NCBI RefSeq assembly: GCF_051020975.1
Contig: NW_027478170.1
Location: 2,046,001-2,110,000, forward strand
Length of the DNA stretch: 64,000 nt
Direction: 5' to 3'
Source of the DNA: Osmia lignaria lignaria
Taxonomy: Eukaryota; Arthropoda; Insecta; Hymenoptera; Megachilidae
A program made the position numbers and the translations under genes. Position 1 is the stretch's first letter, and every line of letters starts with the position of its first letter. The notes under the pieces were generated by a model that was given only the letters and a program-made list of their open reading frames with translations, did no database searches and was not told where the DNA came from. Below are positions 10,758 to 23,631 of this stretch, in pieces.

Positions 10758-12689
10758 TTGCAGATTTATCTCAAGGGAAGGGGCCTGACGGACATATTTC
10801 GAGATATTTCTTCTTCTTGTTGTTCTTCTTCTGCACAGCTAAGCTGGAAGTGGCATTTGCGGCTCGCACTAGTGCAGAGTTATCTCAAAGAAAGGGGCCA
10901 CGGTGTTTCTGTATCTCTATTATGTTGGTGCGGCTTCGGAACTTTTAAATATCTTGATATATCTCGAGAACTACGCATCTGATCAAAAAATATCATAGAG
11001 CATAAAAAGTAGGAAACTTAATTCTCTACAAAAAAGGTCTCTTAACATTTTGCCATAGCTCGCTTCGTTTCCGAGATATTTGCAGATTTATCTCAAGGGA
11101 AGGGGCCTGACGGACATATTTCGAGATATTTCTTCTTCTTGTTGTTCTTCTTCTGCACAGCTAAGGTGGAAGTGGCATTTGCAGCTCGCAATAGTGCAGA
11201 GTTATCTCAAAGAAAGGGGCCACGGTGTTTCTGTATCTCTATTATGTTGGTGCGGCTTCGGAACTTTTAAATATCTTGATATATCTCGAGAACTACGCAT
11301 CTGATCAAAAAATATCATAGAACATAAAAAGTAGGAAACTTAATTCTCTACAAAAAAGGTCTCTTAACATTTTGCCATAGCTCGCTTCGTTTCCGAGATA
11401 TTTGCAGATTTATCTCAAGGGAAGGGGCCTGACGGACATATTTCGAGATATTTCTTCTTCTTGTTGTTCTTCTTCTGCACAGCTAAGCTGGAAGTGGCAT
11501 TTGCGGCTCGCACTAGTGCAGAGTTATCTCAAAGAAAGGGGCCACGGTGTTTCTGTATCTCTATTATGTTGGTGCGGCTTCGGAACTTTTAAATATCTCG
11601 ATGTATCTCGAAAACTACGCTTCTGATCAAAAAATATCATAGAACATAAATTGTAGGAAACATAATTCTCTACAAAAAAGGTCTCTTAACATTTTGCCAT
11701 AGCTCGCTTCGTTTCCGAGATATTTGCAGATATATCTCAAGGGAAGGGGCCTGACGGACATATTTCGAGATATTTCTTCTTCTTGTTGTTCTTCTTCTGC
11801 ACAGCTAAGCTGGAAGTGGCATTTACAGCTCCCAATAGTGCAGAGTTATCTCAAAGAAAGGGGCCACGGTGTTTCTGTATCTCTATTATGTTGGTGCGGC
11901 TTCGGAAGTTTTAAATATCTTGATATATCTCGAGAACTACGCATCTGATCAAAAAATATCATAGAACATAAAAAGTAGGAAACTTAATTCTCTACAAAAA
12001 AGGTCTCTTAACATTTTGCAATAGCTCGCTTCGTTTCCGAGATATTTGCAGATTTATCTCAAGGGAAGGGGCCTGACGGACATATTTCGAGATATTTCTT
12101 CTTCTTGTTGTTCTTCTTCTGCACAGCTAAGCTGGAAGTGGCATTTGCGGCTCGCACAAGTGCAGAGTTATCTCAAAGAAAGGGGCCACGGTGTTTCTGT
12201 ATCCCTATTATGTTGGTGCGGCTTCGGAACTTTTAAATATCTCGATATATCTCGAAAACTACGCTTCTGATCAAAAAATATCATAGAACATAAATTGTAG
12301 GAAACATAATTCTCTACAAAAAAGGTCTCTTAACATTTTGCCATAGCTCGCTTCGTTTCCGAGATATTTGCAGATATATCTCAAGGGAAGGGGCCTGACG
12401 GACATATTTCGAGATATTTCTTCTTCTTGTTGTTCTTCTTCTGCACAGCTAAGCTGGAAGTGGCATTTACAGCTCGCAATAGTGCAGAGTTATCTCAAAG
12501 AAAGGGGCCACGGTGTTTCTGTATCTCTATTATGTTGGTGCGGCTTCGGAACTTTTAAATATCTTGATATATCTCGAGAACTACGCATCTGATCAAAAAA
12601 TATCATAGAACATAAAAAGTAGGAAACTTAATTCTCTACAAAAAAGGTCTCTTAACATTTTGCCATAGCTCGCTTCGTTTCCGAGATAT
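10758..12689 (+). repeat. six monomers of A/B alternation
   Basis: The order is: 10758, B middle with an A end; 11080, A with private AGGTGGAAG; 11402, B with GATGTATC; 11724, A with TTTACAGCTCCCAAT; 12046, B with CACAAGTGC, which breaks the SpeI palindrome; 12368, A with TTTACAGCTC. The B(GATGTATC) to A(TTTACAG) to B(TATCCC) order is the same as in zone 1. Confidence 0.85.
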
Positions 12690-13330
12690 TTGCAGATTTA
12701 TCTCAAGGGAAGGGGCCTGACGGACATATTTCGAGATATTTCTTCTTCTTGTTGTTCTTCTTCTGCACAGCTAAGCTGGAAGTGGCATTTCCAGCTCGCA
12801 ATAGTGCAGAGTTATCTCAAAGAAAGGGGCCACGGTGTTTCTGTATCTCTATTATGTTGGTGCGGCTTCGGAACTTTTAAATATCTTGATATATCTCGAG
12901 AACTACGCATCAGATCAAAAAATATCATAGAACATAAAAAGTAGGAAACTTAATTCTCTACAAAAAAAGTCTCTTAACATTTTGCCATAGCTCTCTTCGT
13001 TTCCGAGATATTTGCAGATTTATCTCAAGGGAAGGGGCCTGACGGACATATTTCGAGATATTTCTTCTTCTTGTTGTTCTTCTGCACAGCTAAGCTGGAA
13101 GTGGCATTTGCAGCTCGCAATAGTGCATAGTTATCTGAAAGAAAGGGGCCACGGTGTTTCTGTATCTCTATTATGTTGGTGCGGCTTCGGAACTTTTAAA
13201 TATCTTGATATATCTAGAGAACTACGCATCTGATCAAAAAATATCATAGAACATAAAAAGTAGGAAACTTAATTCTCTACAAAAGAGGTCTCTTAACATT
13301 TTGCCATAGCTCGCTTCGTTTCCGAGATAT
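12690..13330 (+). repeat. two-monomer block: CATCAGATC variant + 319-bp variant, copy 1
   Basis: An A unit with TTTCCAGC and CATCAGATC (12690) is followed by the 319-bp deletion unit (13012), joined by a shared AGCTCTCTTCG change. The same block recurs at 14619-15259. The unit at 13012 has the class A head, not the Q head of the copies at 138 and 6575, but keeps their GTGCATAGTTATCTG. Confidence 0.9.
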
Positions 13331-13974
13331 TTGCAGATTTATCTCACGGGAAGGGGCCTAACGGACATATTTCGAGATATTTCTTCTTCTTGTTGTTCTT
13401 CTTCTGCACAGCTAAACTGGAAGTGGCATTTCCAGCTCGCAATAGTGCAGAGTTATCTCAAAGAAAGGGGCCACGGTGTTTCTGTATCCCTATTATGTTG
13501 GTGCGGCTTCGGAACTTTTAAATATCTCGATATATCTCGAAAACTACGCTTCTGATCAAAAAATATCATAGAACATAAATTGTAGGAAACATAATTCTCT
13601 ATAAAAAACGTCTCTTAACATTCTGCCATAGCTCGCTTCGTTTCCGAGATATTTGCAGATTCAGCTCAAAGGAACTGGCCTGACGGACATATTTCGAGAT
13701 ATTTCTTCTTCTTGTTGTTCTTCCTCTGCACAGCTAAGCTGGAAGTGGCATTTGCAGCTCGCAATAGTGCAGAGTTATCTCAAAGAAAGGGGCCACGGTG
13801 TTTCTGTATCTCTATTATGATGGTGCGGCTTCGGAACTTTTAAATATCTTGATATATCTCGAGAACTACGCATCTGATCAAAAAATATCATAGAACATAA
13901 AAAGTAGGAAACTTAATTGTCTACAAAAAAGGTCTCTTAACATTTTGCCATAGCTCGCTTCGTTTCCGAGATAT
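13331..13974 (+). repeat. 644-bp dimer 'cacggg' + Q, copy 2
   Basis: This has the same pair of unit types as 10114-10757. The Q unit (13653) has a private TATTATGATGG, which stops the open frame, and a private tail AATTGTCTAC. It is adjacent to copy 3, so this is a local tandem duplication of a dimer. Confidence 0.9.
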
Positions 13975-14618
13975 TTGCAGATTTATCTCACGGGAAGGGG
14001 CCTAACGGACATATTTCGAGATATTTCTTCTTCTTGTTGTTCTTCTTCTGCACAGCTAAACTGGAAGTGGCATTTCCAGCTCGCAATAGTGCAGAGTTAT
14101 CTCAAAGAAAGGGGCCACGGTGTTTCTGTATCCCTATTATGTTGGTGCGGCTTCGGAACTTTTAAATATCTCGATATATCTCGAAAACTACGCTTCTGAT
14201 CAGAAAATATCATAGAACATAAATTGTAGGAAACATAATTCTCTATAAAAAACGTCTCTTAACATTCTGCCATAGCTCGCTTCGTTTCCGAGATATTTGC
14301 AGATTCAGCTCAAAGGAACTGGCCTGACGGACATATTTCGAGATATTTCTTCTTCTTGTTGTTCTTCCTCTGCACAGCTAAGCTGGAAGTGGCATTTGCA
14401 GCTCGCAATAGTGCAGAGTTATCTCAAAGAAAGGGGCCACGGTGTTTCTGTATCTCTATTATGTTGGTGCGGCTTCGGAACTTTTAAATATCTCGATGTA
14501 TCTCGAAAACTACGCTTCTGATCAAAAAATATCATAGAACATAAATTGTAGGAAACATAATTCTCTACAAAAAAGGTCTCTTAACATTTTGCCATAGCTC
14601 GCTTCGTTTCCGAGATAT
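13975..14618 (+). repeat. 644-bp dimer 'cacggg' + Q, copy 3
   Basis: The first unit shares GATCAGAAAATATC with copy 1 at 10114, whereas copy 2 has GATCAAAAAATATC. The Q unit (14297) ends as class B with CTCGATGTATCTCG, whereas copies 1 and 2 end as class A. The class switch therefore lies between about 14470 and 14500. Confidence 0.9.
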
Positions 14619-15259
14619 TTGCTGATATATCTCAAGGGAAGGGGCCTGACGGACATATTTCGAGATATTTCTTCTTCTTGTTGTTCTTCTTCTGCACAGC
14701 TAAGCTGGAAGTGGCATTTCCAGCTCGCAATAGTGCAGAGTTATCTCAAAGAAAGGGGCCACGGTGTTTCTGTATCTCTATTATGTTGGTGCGGCTTCGG
14801 AACTTTTAAATATCTTGATATATCTCGAGAACTACGCATCAGATCAAAAAATATCATAGAACATAAAAAGTAGGAAACTTAATTCTCTACAAAAAATGTC
14901 TCTTAACATTTTGCCATAGCTCTCTTCGTTTCCGAGATATTTGCAGATTTATCTCAAGGGAAGGGGCCTGACGGACATATTTCGAGATATTTCTTCTTCT
15001 TGTTGTTCTTCTGCACAGCTAAGCTGGAAGTGGCATTTGCAGCTCGCAATAGTGCAGAGTTATCTCAAAGAAAGGGGCCACGGTGTTTCTGTATCTCTAT
15101 TATGTTGGTGCGGCTTCGGAACTTTTAAATATCTTGATATATCTCGAGAACTACGCATCTGATCAAAAAATATCATAGAACATAAAAAGTAGGAAACTTA
15201 ATTCTCTACAAAAAAGGTCTCTTAACATTTTGCCATAGCTCGCTTCGTTTCCGAGATAT
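14619..15259 (+). repeat. two-monomer block: CATCAGATC variant + 319-bp variant, copy 2
   Basis: This is the second copy of the 12690-13330 pair, with the same CATCAGATC and AGCTCTCTTCG markers. The unit at 14619 has a private TTTGCTGATATATC. The 319-bp unit at 14941 has lost GTGCATAGTTATCTG and reads GTGCAGAGTTATCTC, so the deletion has been separated from its usual partner changes by conversion or exchange. Confidence 0.9.
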
Positions 15260-18200
15260 TTGCAGATTTATCTCAAGGGAAGGGGCCTGACGGACATATT
15301 TCGAGATATTTCTTCTTCTTGTTGTTCTTCTTCTGCACAGCTAGGCTGGAAGTGGCATTTGCGGCTCGCACTAGTGCAGAGTTATCTCAAAGAAAGGGGC
15401 CACGGTGTTTCTGTATCTCTATTATGTTGGTGCGGCTTTGGAACTTTTAAATATCTCGATATATCTCGAAAACTACGCTTCTGACCAACAAATATCATAG
15501 AACATAAATTGTAGGAAACATAATTCTCTACAAAAAAGGTCTCTTAACATTTTGCCATAGCTCGCTTCGTTTCCGAGATATTTGCAGATATATCTCAAGG
15601 GAAGGGGCCTGACGGACATATTTCGAGATATTTCTTCTTCTTGTTGTTCTTCTTCTGCACAGCTAAGCTGGAAGTGGCATTTACAGCTCGCAATAGTGCA
15701 GAGTTATCTCAAAGAAAGGGGCCACGGTGTTTCTGTATCTCTATTATGTTGGTGCGGCTTCGGAACTTTTAAATATCTTGATATATCTCGAGAACTACGC
15801 ATCTGATCTAAAAATATCATAGAACATAAAAAGTAGGAAACTTAATTCTCTACAAAAAAGGTCTCTTAACATTTTGCCATAGCTCGCTTCGTTTCCGAGA
15901 TATTTGCAGATTTATCTCAAGGGAAGGGGCCCAACGGACATACTTCGAGATATTTCTTCTTCTTGTTGTTCTTCTTCTGCACAGCTAAGCTGGAAGTGGC
16001 ATTTGCGGCTCGCACTAGTGCAGAGTTATCTCAAAGAAAGGGGCCACGGTGTTTCTGTATCTCTATTATGTTGGTGCGGCTTCGGAACTTTTAAATATCT
16101 CGATATATCTCGAAAACTACGCTTCTGATCAAAAAATATCATAGAACATAAATTGTAGGAAACATAATTCTCTACAAAAAATGTCTCTTAACATTTTGCC
16201 ATAGCTCGCTTCGTTTCCGAGATATTTGCAGATTTATCTCAAGGGAAGGGGCCTAACGGACATATTTCGAGATATTTCTTCTTCTTGTTGTTCTTCTTCT
16301 GCACAGCTAAGCTGGAAGTGGCATTTGCAGCTCGCAATAGTGCAGAGTTATCTCAAAGAAAGGGGCCACGGTGTTTCTGTATCTCTATTATGTTGGTGCG
16401 GCTTCGGAACTTTTAAATATCTTGATATATCTCGAGAACTACGCATCTGATCAAAAAATATCATAGAACATAAAAAGTAGGAAACTTAATTCTCTACAAA
16501 AAAGGTCTCTTAAGATTTTGCCATAGCTCGCTTCGTTTCCGAGATATTTGCAGATTTATCTCAAGGGAAGGGGCCTAACGGACATATTTCGAGATATTTC
16601 TTCTTCTTGTTGTTCTTCTTCTGCACAGCTAAGCTGGAAGTGGCATTTGCAGCTCGCAATAGTGCAGAGTTATCTCAAAGAAAGGGGCCACGGTGTTTCT
16701 GTATCTCTATTATGTTGGTGCGGCTTCGGAACTTTTAAATATCTTGATATATCTCGAGAACTACGCATCTGATCAAAAAATATCATAGAACATAAAAATT
16801 AGGAAACTTAATTCTCTACAAAAAAGGTCTCTTAACATTTTGCCATAGCTCGCTTCGTTTCCGAGATATTTGCAGATTTATCTCAAGGGAAGGGGCCTGA
16901 CGGACATATTTCGAGATATTTCTTCTTCTTGTTGTTCTTCTTCTGCACAGCTAAGCTGGAAGTGGCATTTGCAGCTCGCAATAGTGCAGAGTTATCTCAA
17001 AGAAAGGGGCCACGGTGTTTCTGTATCTCTATTATGTTGGTGCGGCTTCGGAACTTTTAAATATCTTGATATATCTCGAGAACTACGCATCTGATCAAAA
17101 AATATCATAGAACATAAAAATTAGGAAACTTAATTCTCTACAAAAAAGGTCTCTTAACATTTTGCCATAGCTCGCTTCGTTTCCGAGATATTTGCAGATT
17201 TATCTCAAGGGAAGGGGCCTGACGGACATATTTCGAGATATTTCTTCTTCTTGTTGTTCTTCTTCTGCACAGCTAAGCTGGAAGTGGCATTTGCGGCTCG
17301 CACTAGTGCAGAGTTATCTCAAAGAAAGGGGCCACGGTGTTTCTGTATCTCTATTATGTTGGTGCGGCTTCGGAACTTTTAAATATCTTGATATATCTCG
17401 AGAACTACGGGTCTGATCAAAAAATATCATAGAACATAAAAAGTAGGAAACATAATTCTCTACAAAAAAGGTCTCTTAACATTTTGCCATAGCTCGCTTC
17501 GTTTCCGAGATATTTGCAGATTTATCCCAAGGGAAGGGGCCTGACGGACATATTTCGAGATATTTCTTCTTCTTGTTGTTCTTCTTCTGCACAGCTAAGC
17601 TGGAAGTGGCATTTGCGGCTCGCACTAGTGCAGAGTTATCTCAAAGAAAGGGGCCACGGTGTTTCTGTATCTCTATTATGTTGGTGCGGCTTCGGAACTT
17701 TTAAATATCTTGATATATCTCGAGAACTACGCATCTGATCAAAAAATATCGTAGAACATGAAAAGTAGGAAACTTAATTCTCTACAAAAAAGGTCTCTTA
17801 ACATTTTGCCATAGCTCTCTTCGTTTCCGAGATATTTGCAGATTTATCTCAAGGGAAGGTGCCTGACGGACATATTTCGAGATATTTCTTCTTCTTGTTG
17901 TTCTTCTTCTGCACAGCTAAGCTGGAAGTGGCATTTGCAGCTCGCAATAGTGCAGAGTTATCTCAAAGAAAGGGGCCACGGTGTTTCTGTATCTCTATTA
18001 TGTTGGTGCGGCTTCGGAACTTTTAAATATCTTGATATATCTCGAGAACTACGCGTCTGATCAAAAAATATCATAGAACATAAAAAGTAGGAAACTTAAT
18101 TCTCTACAAAAACGGTCTCTTAACATTTTGCCATAGCTCGCTGCGTTTCCGAGATATTTGCAGATTTATCTCAAGGGAAGGGGCCTGACGGACATATTTC

Positions 18201-20733
18201 GAGATATTGCTTCTTCTTGTTGTTCTTCTTCTGCACAGCTAAGCTGGAAGTGGCATTTGCGGCTCGCACTAGTGCACAGTTATCTCAAAGAAAGGGGCCA
18301 CGGTGTTTCTGTATCTTTATTATCTTGATGCGGCTTCGGAACTTTTAAATATCTCGATATATCTCGAAAACTACGCTTCTGATCAAAAAATATCATAGAA
18401 CATAAATTGTAGGAAACATAATTCTCTACAAAAAACGTCTCTTAACATTTTGCCATAGCTCGCTTCGTTTCCGAGATATTTGCAGATTCAGCTCAAAGGA
18501 ACTGGCCTGACGGACATATTTCGAGATATTTCTTCTTCTTGTTGTTCTTCCTCTGCACAGCTAAGCTGGAAGTGGCATTTGCGGCTCGCACTAGTGCAGA
18601 GTTATCTCAAAGAAAGGGGCCACGGTGTTTCTGTATCTCTATTATGTTGGTGCGGTTTCGGAACTTTTAAATATCTTGATATATCTCGAGAACTACGCAT
18701 CTGATCAAAAAATATCATAGAACGTAAAAAGTAGGAAACTTAATTCTCTACAAATAAGGTCTCTTAACATTTTGCCATAGCTCGCTTCGTTTCCGAGATA
18801 TTTGCAGATTTATCTCAAGGGAAGGGGCCTGACGGACATATTTCGAGATATTTCTTCTTCTTGTTGTTCTTCTTCTGCACAGCTAGGCTGGAAGTGGCAT
18901 TTGCGGCTCGCACTAGTGCAGAGTTATCTCAAAGAAAGGGGCCACGGTCTTTCTGTATCTCTATTATGTTGGTGCGGCTTCGGAACTTTTAAATATCTCG
19001 ATATATCTCGAAAACTACGCTTCTGATCAAAAAATATCATAGAACATAAATTGTAGGAAACATAATTCTCTACAAAAAAGGTCTCTCAACATTTTGCCAT
19101 AGCTCGCTTCGTTTCCGAGATATTTGCAGATTTATCTCAAGGGAAGGGGCCTAACGGACATATTTCGAGATATTTCTTCTTCTTGTTGTTCTTCTTCTGC
19201 ACAGCTAAGCTGGAAGTGGCATTTGCAGCTCGCAATAGTGCAGAGTTATCTCAAAGAAAGGGGCCACGGTGTTTCTGTATCTCTATTATGTTGGTGCGGC
19301 TTCGGAACTTTTAAATATCTTGATATATCTCGAGAACTACGCATCTGATCAAAAAATATCATAGAACATAAAAAGTAGGAAACTTAATTCTCTACAAAAA
19401 AGGTCTCTTAACATTTTGCCATAGCTCGCTTCGTTTCCGAGATATTTGCAGATTCAGCTCAAAGGAACGGGCCTGACGGACATATTTCGAGATACTTCTT
19501 CTTCTTGTTGTTCTTCCTCTGCACAGCTAAGCTGGAAGTGGCATTTGCAGCTCGCAATAGTGCAGAGTTATCTCAAAGAAAGGGGCCACGGTGTTTCTGT
19601 ATCTCTATTATGTTGGTGCGGCTTCGGAACTTTTAAATATCTTGATATATCTCGAGAACTACGCATCTGATCAAAAAATATCATAGAACATAAAAAGTAG
19701 GAAACTTAATTCTCTACAAAAAAGGTCTCTTAATATTTGGCCATAGCTCGCTTGGTTCCCGAGATATTTGCAGATTTATCTCAAGGGAAGGGGCCTGACG
19801 GACATATTTCGAGATATTTCTTCTTCTTGTTGTTCTTCTTCTGCACAGCTAAGCTGGAAGTGGCATTTGCGGCTCGCACTAGTGCAGAGTTATCTCAAAG
19901 AAAGGGGCCACGGTGTTTCTGTATCTCTATTATGTTGGTGCGGCTTCGGAACTTTTAAATATCTCGATATATCTCGAGAACTACGCGTCTGATCGAAAAA
20001 TATCATAGAACATAAAAAGTAGGAAACTTAATTCTCTACAAAAAAGGTCTCTTAACATTTTGCCATAGCTCGCTTCGTTTCCGAGATATTTGCAGATTTA
20101 TTTCAAGGGAAGGGGCCTGACGGACATATTTCGAGATATTTCTTCTTCTTGTTGTTCTTCTTCTGCACAGCTAAGCTGGAAGTGGCATTTGCGGCTCGCA
20201 CTAGTGCAGAGTTATCTCAAAGAAAGGAGCCACGGTGTTTCTGTATCTCTATTATCTTGGTGCGGCTTCGGAACTTTTAAATATCTCGATATATCTCGAA
20301 AACTACGCTTCTGATCGAAAAATATCATAGAACATAAATTGTAGAAAACATAATTCTCTACAAAAAACGTCTCTTAACATTTTGCCATAGCTCGCTTCGT
20401 TTTCGAGATATTTGCAGATTCAGCTCAAAGGAACGGGCCTGACGGACATATTTCGAGATACTCCTTCTTCTTCTTGTTCTTCCTCTGCACAGCTAAGCTG
20501 GAAGTGGCATTTGCAGCTCGCAATAGTGCAGAGTTATCTCAAAGGAAGGGGCCACGGTGTTTCTGTATCTCTATTATGTTGGTGCGGCTTCGGAACTTTT
20601 AAATATCTTGATATATCTCGAGAACTACGCATCTGATCAAAAAATATCATAGAACATAAAAAGTAGGAAACTTAATTCTCTACAAAAAAGGTCTCTTAAC
20701 ATTTTGCCATAGCTCGCTTCGTTTCCGAGATAT
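15260..20733 (+). repeat. heterogeneous zone of 17 monomers with many private substitutions
   Basis: Monomers here differ more from one another than in the flanks and show no clean short period. Examples: AGCTAGGCTGG at 15260 and 18802 (11 monomers apart); CTTCTGACCAACAAAT at 15479; GGGCCCAACGGACATACTTCG at about 15928; CCTAACGG at 16226, 16548 and 19124; ACTACGGGTCTG at 17192; a multiply substituted unit at 18158 with a frame stop; and Q-type units with GAGATACTTCTTC or GAGATACTCCTTC at 19446 and 20412. Accumulated private changes suggest less recent homogenisation. Confidence 0.75.
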
Positions 20734-21377
20734 TTGCAGATTTATCTCAAGGGAAGGGGCCTGACGGACATATTTCGAGATATTTCTTCTTCTTGTTGTT
20801 CTTCTTCTGCACAGCTAAGCTGGAAGTGGCATTTGCAGCTCGCACTAGTGCAGAGTTATCTCAAAGAAAGGGGCCACGGTGTTTCTGTATCTCTATTATG
20901 TTGGTGCGGCTTCGGAACTTTTAAATATCTCGATATATCTCGAAAACTACGCTTCTGATCAAAAAATATCATAGAACATAAATTGTAGGAAACATAATTC
21001 TCTACAAAAAAGGTCTCTTAACATTTTGCCATAGCTCGCTTCGTTTCCGAGATATTTGCAGATATATCTCAAGGGAAGGGGCCTGACGGACATATTTCGA
21101 GATATTTCTTCTTCTTGTTGTTCTTCTTCTGCACAGCTAAGCTGGAAGTGGCATTTGCAGCTCGCAATAGTGCAGAGTTATCTCTAAGAAAGGGGCCACG
21201 GTGTTTCTGTATCTCTATTATGTTGGTGCGGCTTCGGAACTTTTAAATATCTTGATATATCTCGAGAACCACGCATCTGACCAAAACATATCATAGAACA
21301 TAAAAAGTAGGAAACTTAATTCTCTACAAAAACGGTCTCTTAACATTTTGCCATAGCTCGCTTCGTTTCCGAGATAT
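20734..21377 (+). repeat. two monomers leading into the 'gcaggtcgc' zone
   Basis: The unit at 20734 combines CAGCTCGCACTAGTGC with a class B end. The unit at 21056 has TTATCTCTAAGAAAG, which puts a stop in the frame, and the end CTCGAGAACCACGCATCTG. The CTCTAAG and GAACCACG markers recur together at 24598 and 25564. Confidence 0.85.
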
Positions 21378-23631
21378 TTGCAGATTTATCTCAAGGGAAG
21401 GGGCCTGACGGACATATTTCGAGATATTTCTTCTTCTTGTTGTTCTTCTTCTGCACAGCTGAGCTGGAAGTGGCATTTGCAGGTCGCAATAGTGCAGAGT
21501 TATCTCAAAGAAAGGGGCCACGGTGTTTCTGTATCTCTATTATGTTGGTGCGGCTTCGGAACTTTTAAATATCTCGATATATCTCGAAAACTACGCTTCT
21601 GATCAAAAAATATCATAGAACGTAAATTGTAGGAAACATTATTCTCTACAAAAAAGGTCTCTTAACATTTTGCCATAGCTCGCTTCGTTTCCGAGATATT
21701 TGCAGATTTATCTCAAGGGAAGGGTCCTGATGGACATATTTCGAGATATTTCTTCTTCTTGTTGTTCTTCTTCTGCACAGCTAAACTGGAAGTGGCATTT
21801 CCAGCTCGCAATCGTGCAGAGTTATCTCAAAGAAAGGGGCCACGGTGTTTCTGTATCTCTATTATGTTGGTGCGGCTTCGGAACTTTTAAATATCTTGAT
21901 ATATCTCGAGAACTACGCCTCTGATCGAAAAATATCATAGAACATAAAAAGTAGGAAACTTAATTCTCTACAAAAAAGGTCTCTTAACATTTTGCCATAG
22001 CTCGCTTCGTTTCCGAGATATTTGCAGATGTATCTCAAGGGAAGGGGCCTGACGGACATATTTCGAGATATTTCTTCTTCTTGTTGTTCTTCTTCTGCAC
22101 AGCTAAGCTGGAAGTGGCATTTGCGGCTCGCACTAGTGCAGAGTTATCTCAAAGAAAGGAGCCACGGTGTTTCTGTATCTCTATTATGTTGGTGCGGCTT
22201 CGGAACTTTTAAATATCTCGATATATCTCGAAAACTACGCTTCTGATCAAAAAATATCATACAACATAAATTGTAGGAAACATAATTCACTACAAAAAAC
22301 GTCTCTTAACATTTTGCCATAGCTCGCTTCGTTTCCGAGATATTTGCAGATTCAGCTCAAAGGAACGGGCCTGACGGACATATTTCGAGATACTTCTTCT
22401 TCTTGTTGTTCTTCCTCTGCACAGCTAAGCTGGAAGTGGCATTTGCAGCTCGCACTAGTGCAGAGTTATCTCAAAGAAAGGAGCCACGGTGTTTCTGTAT
22501 CTCTATTATGTTGGTGCGGCTTCGGAACTTTTAAATATCTCGATATATCTCGAAAACTACGCTTCTGATCAAAAAATATCATAGAACATAAATTGTAGGA
22601 AACATAATTCACTACAAAAAACGTCTCTTAACATTTTGCCATAGCTCGCTTCGTTTCCGAGATATTTGCAGATTCAGCTCAAAGGAACGGGCCTGACGGA
22701 CATATTTCGAGATACTTCTTCTTCTTGTTGTTCTTCCTCTGCACAGCTAAGCTGGAAGTGGCATTTGCAGCTCGCAACAGTGCAGAGTTATCTCAAAGAA
22801 AGGGGCCACGGTGTTTCTGTATCTCTATTATGTTGGTGCGGCTTCGGAACTTTTAAATATCTTGATATATCTCGAGAACTACGCATCTGATCAAAAAATA
22901 TCATAGAACATAAAAGGTAGGAAACTTAATTCTCTACAAAAAAGGTCTCTCAACATTTTGCCATAGCTCGCTTCGTTTCCGAGATATTTGCAGATTTATC
23001 TCAAGGGAAGGGGCCTGACGGACATATTTCGAGATATTTCTTCTTCTTGTTGTTCTTCTTCTGCACAGCTAAGCTGGAAGTGGCATTTGCAGCTCGCACT
23101 AGTGCAGGGTTATCTCAAAGAAAGGGGCCACGGTGTTTCTGTATCTCTATTATTTTGGTGCGGCTTCGGAACTTTTAAATATCTCGATATATCTCGAGAA
23201 CCACGCATCTGATCAAAAAATATCATAGAACATAAAAAGTAGGAAACTTAATTCTCTACAAAAACGGTCTCTTAACATTTTGCCATAGCTCGCTTCGTTT
23301 CCGAGATATTTGCAGATTTATCTCAAGGGAAGGGGCCTGACGGACATATTTCGAGATATTTCTTCTTCTTGTTGTTCTTCTTCTGCACAGCTGAGCTGGA
23401 AGTGGCATTTGCAGGTCGCAATAGTGCATAGTTATCTCAAAGAAAGGGGCCGCGGTGTTTCTGTATCTCTATTATGTTGGTGCGGCTTCGGAACTTTTAA
23501 ATATCTCGATATATCTCGAAAACTACGCTTCTGATCAAAAAATATTATAGAACGTAAATTGTAGGAAACATTATTCTCTACAAAAAAGGTCTCTTAACAT
23601 TTTGCCATAGCTCGCTTCGTTTCCGAGATAT
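21378..23631 (+). repeat. 7-monomer block 'gcaggtcgc', copy 1 (2254 bp)
   Basis: The block opens with a unit reading AGCTGAGCTGG and GCAGGTCGC (21378), then one with GGGTCCTGATGGAC (21700), then a class B unit (22022), two consecutive Q-type units with GAGATACTTC (22344, 22666), a mixed unit (22988) and a second GCAGGTCGC unit (23310). The units at 22022 and 22344 share the unusual tail ATTCACTACAAAAAACG, which points to duplication of a single monomer step. Confidence 0.85.

Noticed and set aside
19737..19958. Overlapping 73-codon plus-strand frame in a second register
   Set aside because: It is created by local substitutions (ATATTTGGCCAT, CTTGGTTCCCGAG) in one monomer, starts at TTG, and has no counterpart elsewhere.
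21324..21521. Minus-strand frames of 65 codons (also at 23578, 24866 and 60285)
   Set aside because: They begin at GTG within the satellite and appear only where the AGCTGAGCTGG variant removes a stop. They are repeat-derived and not conserved in the other monomers.
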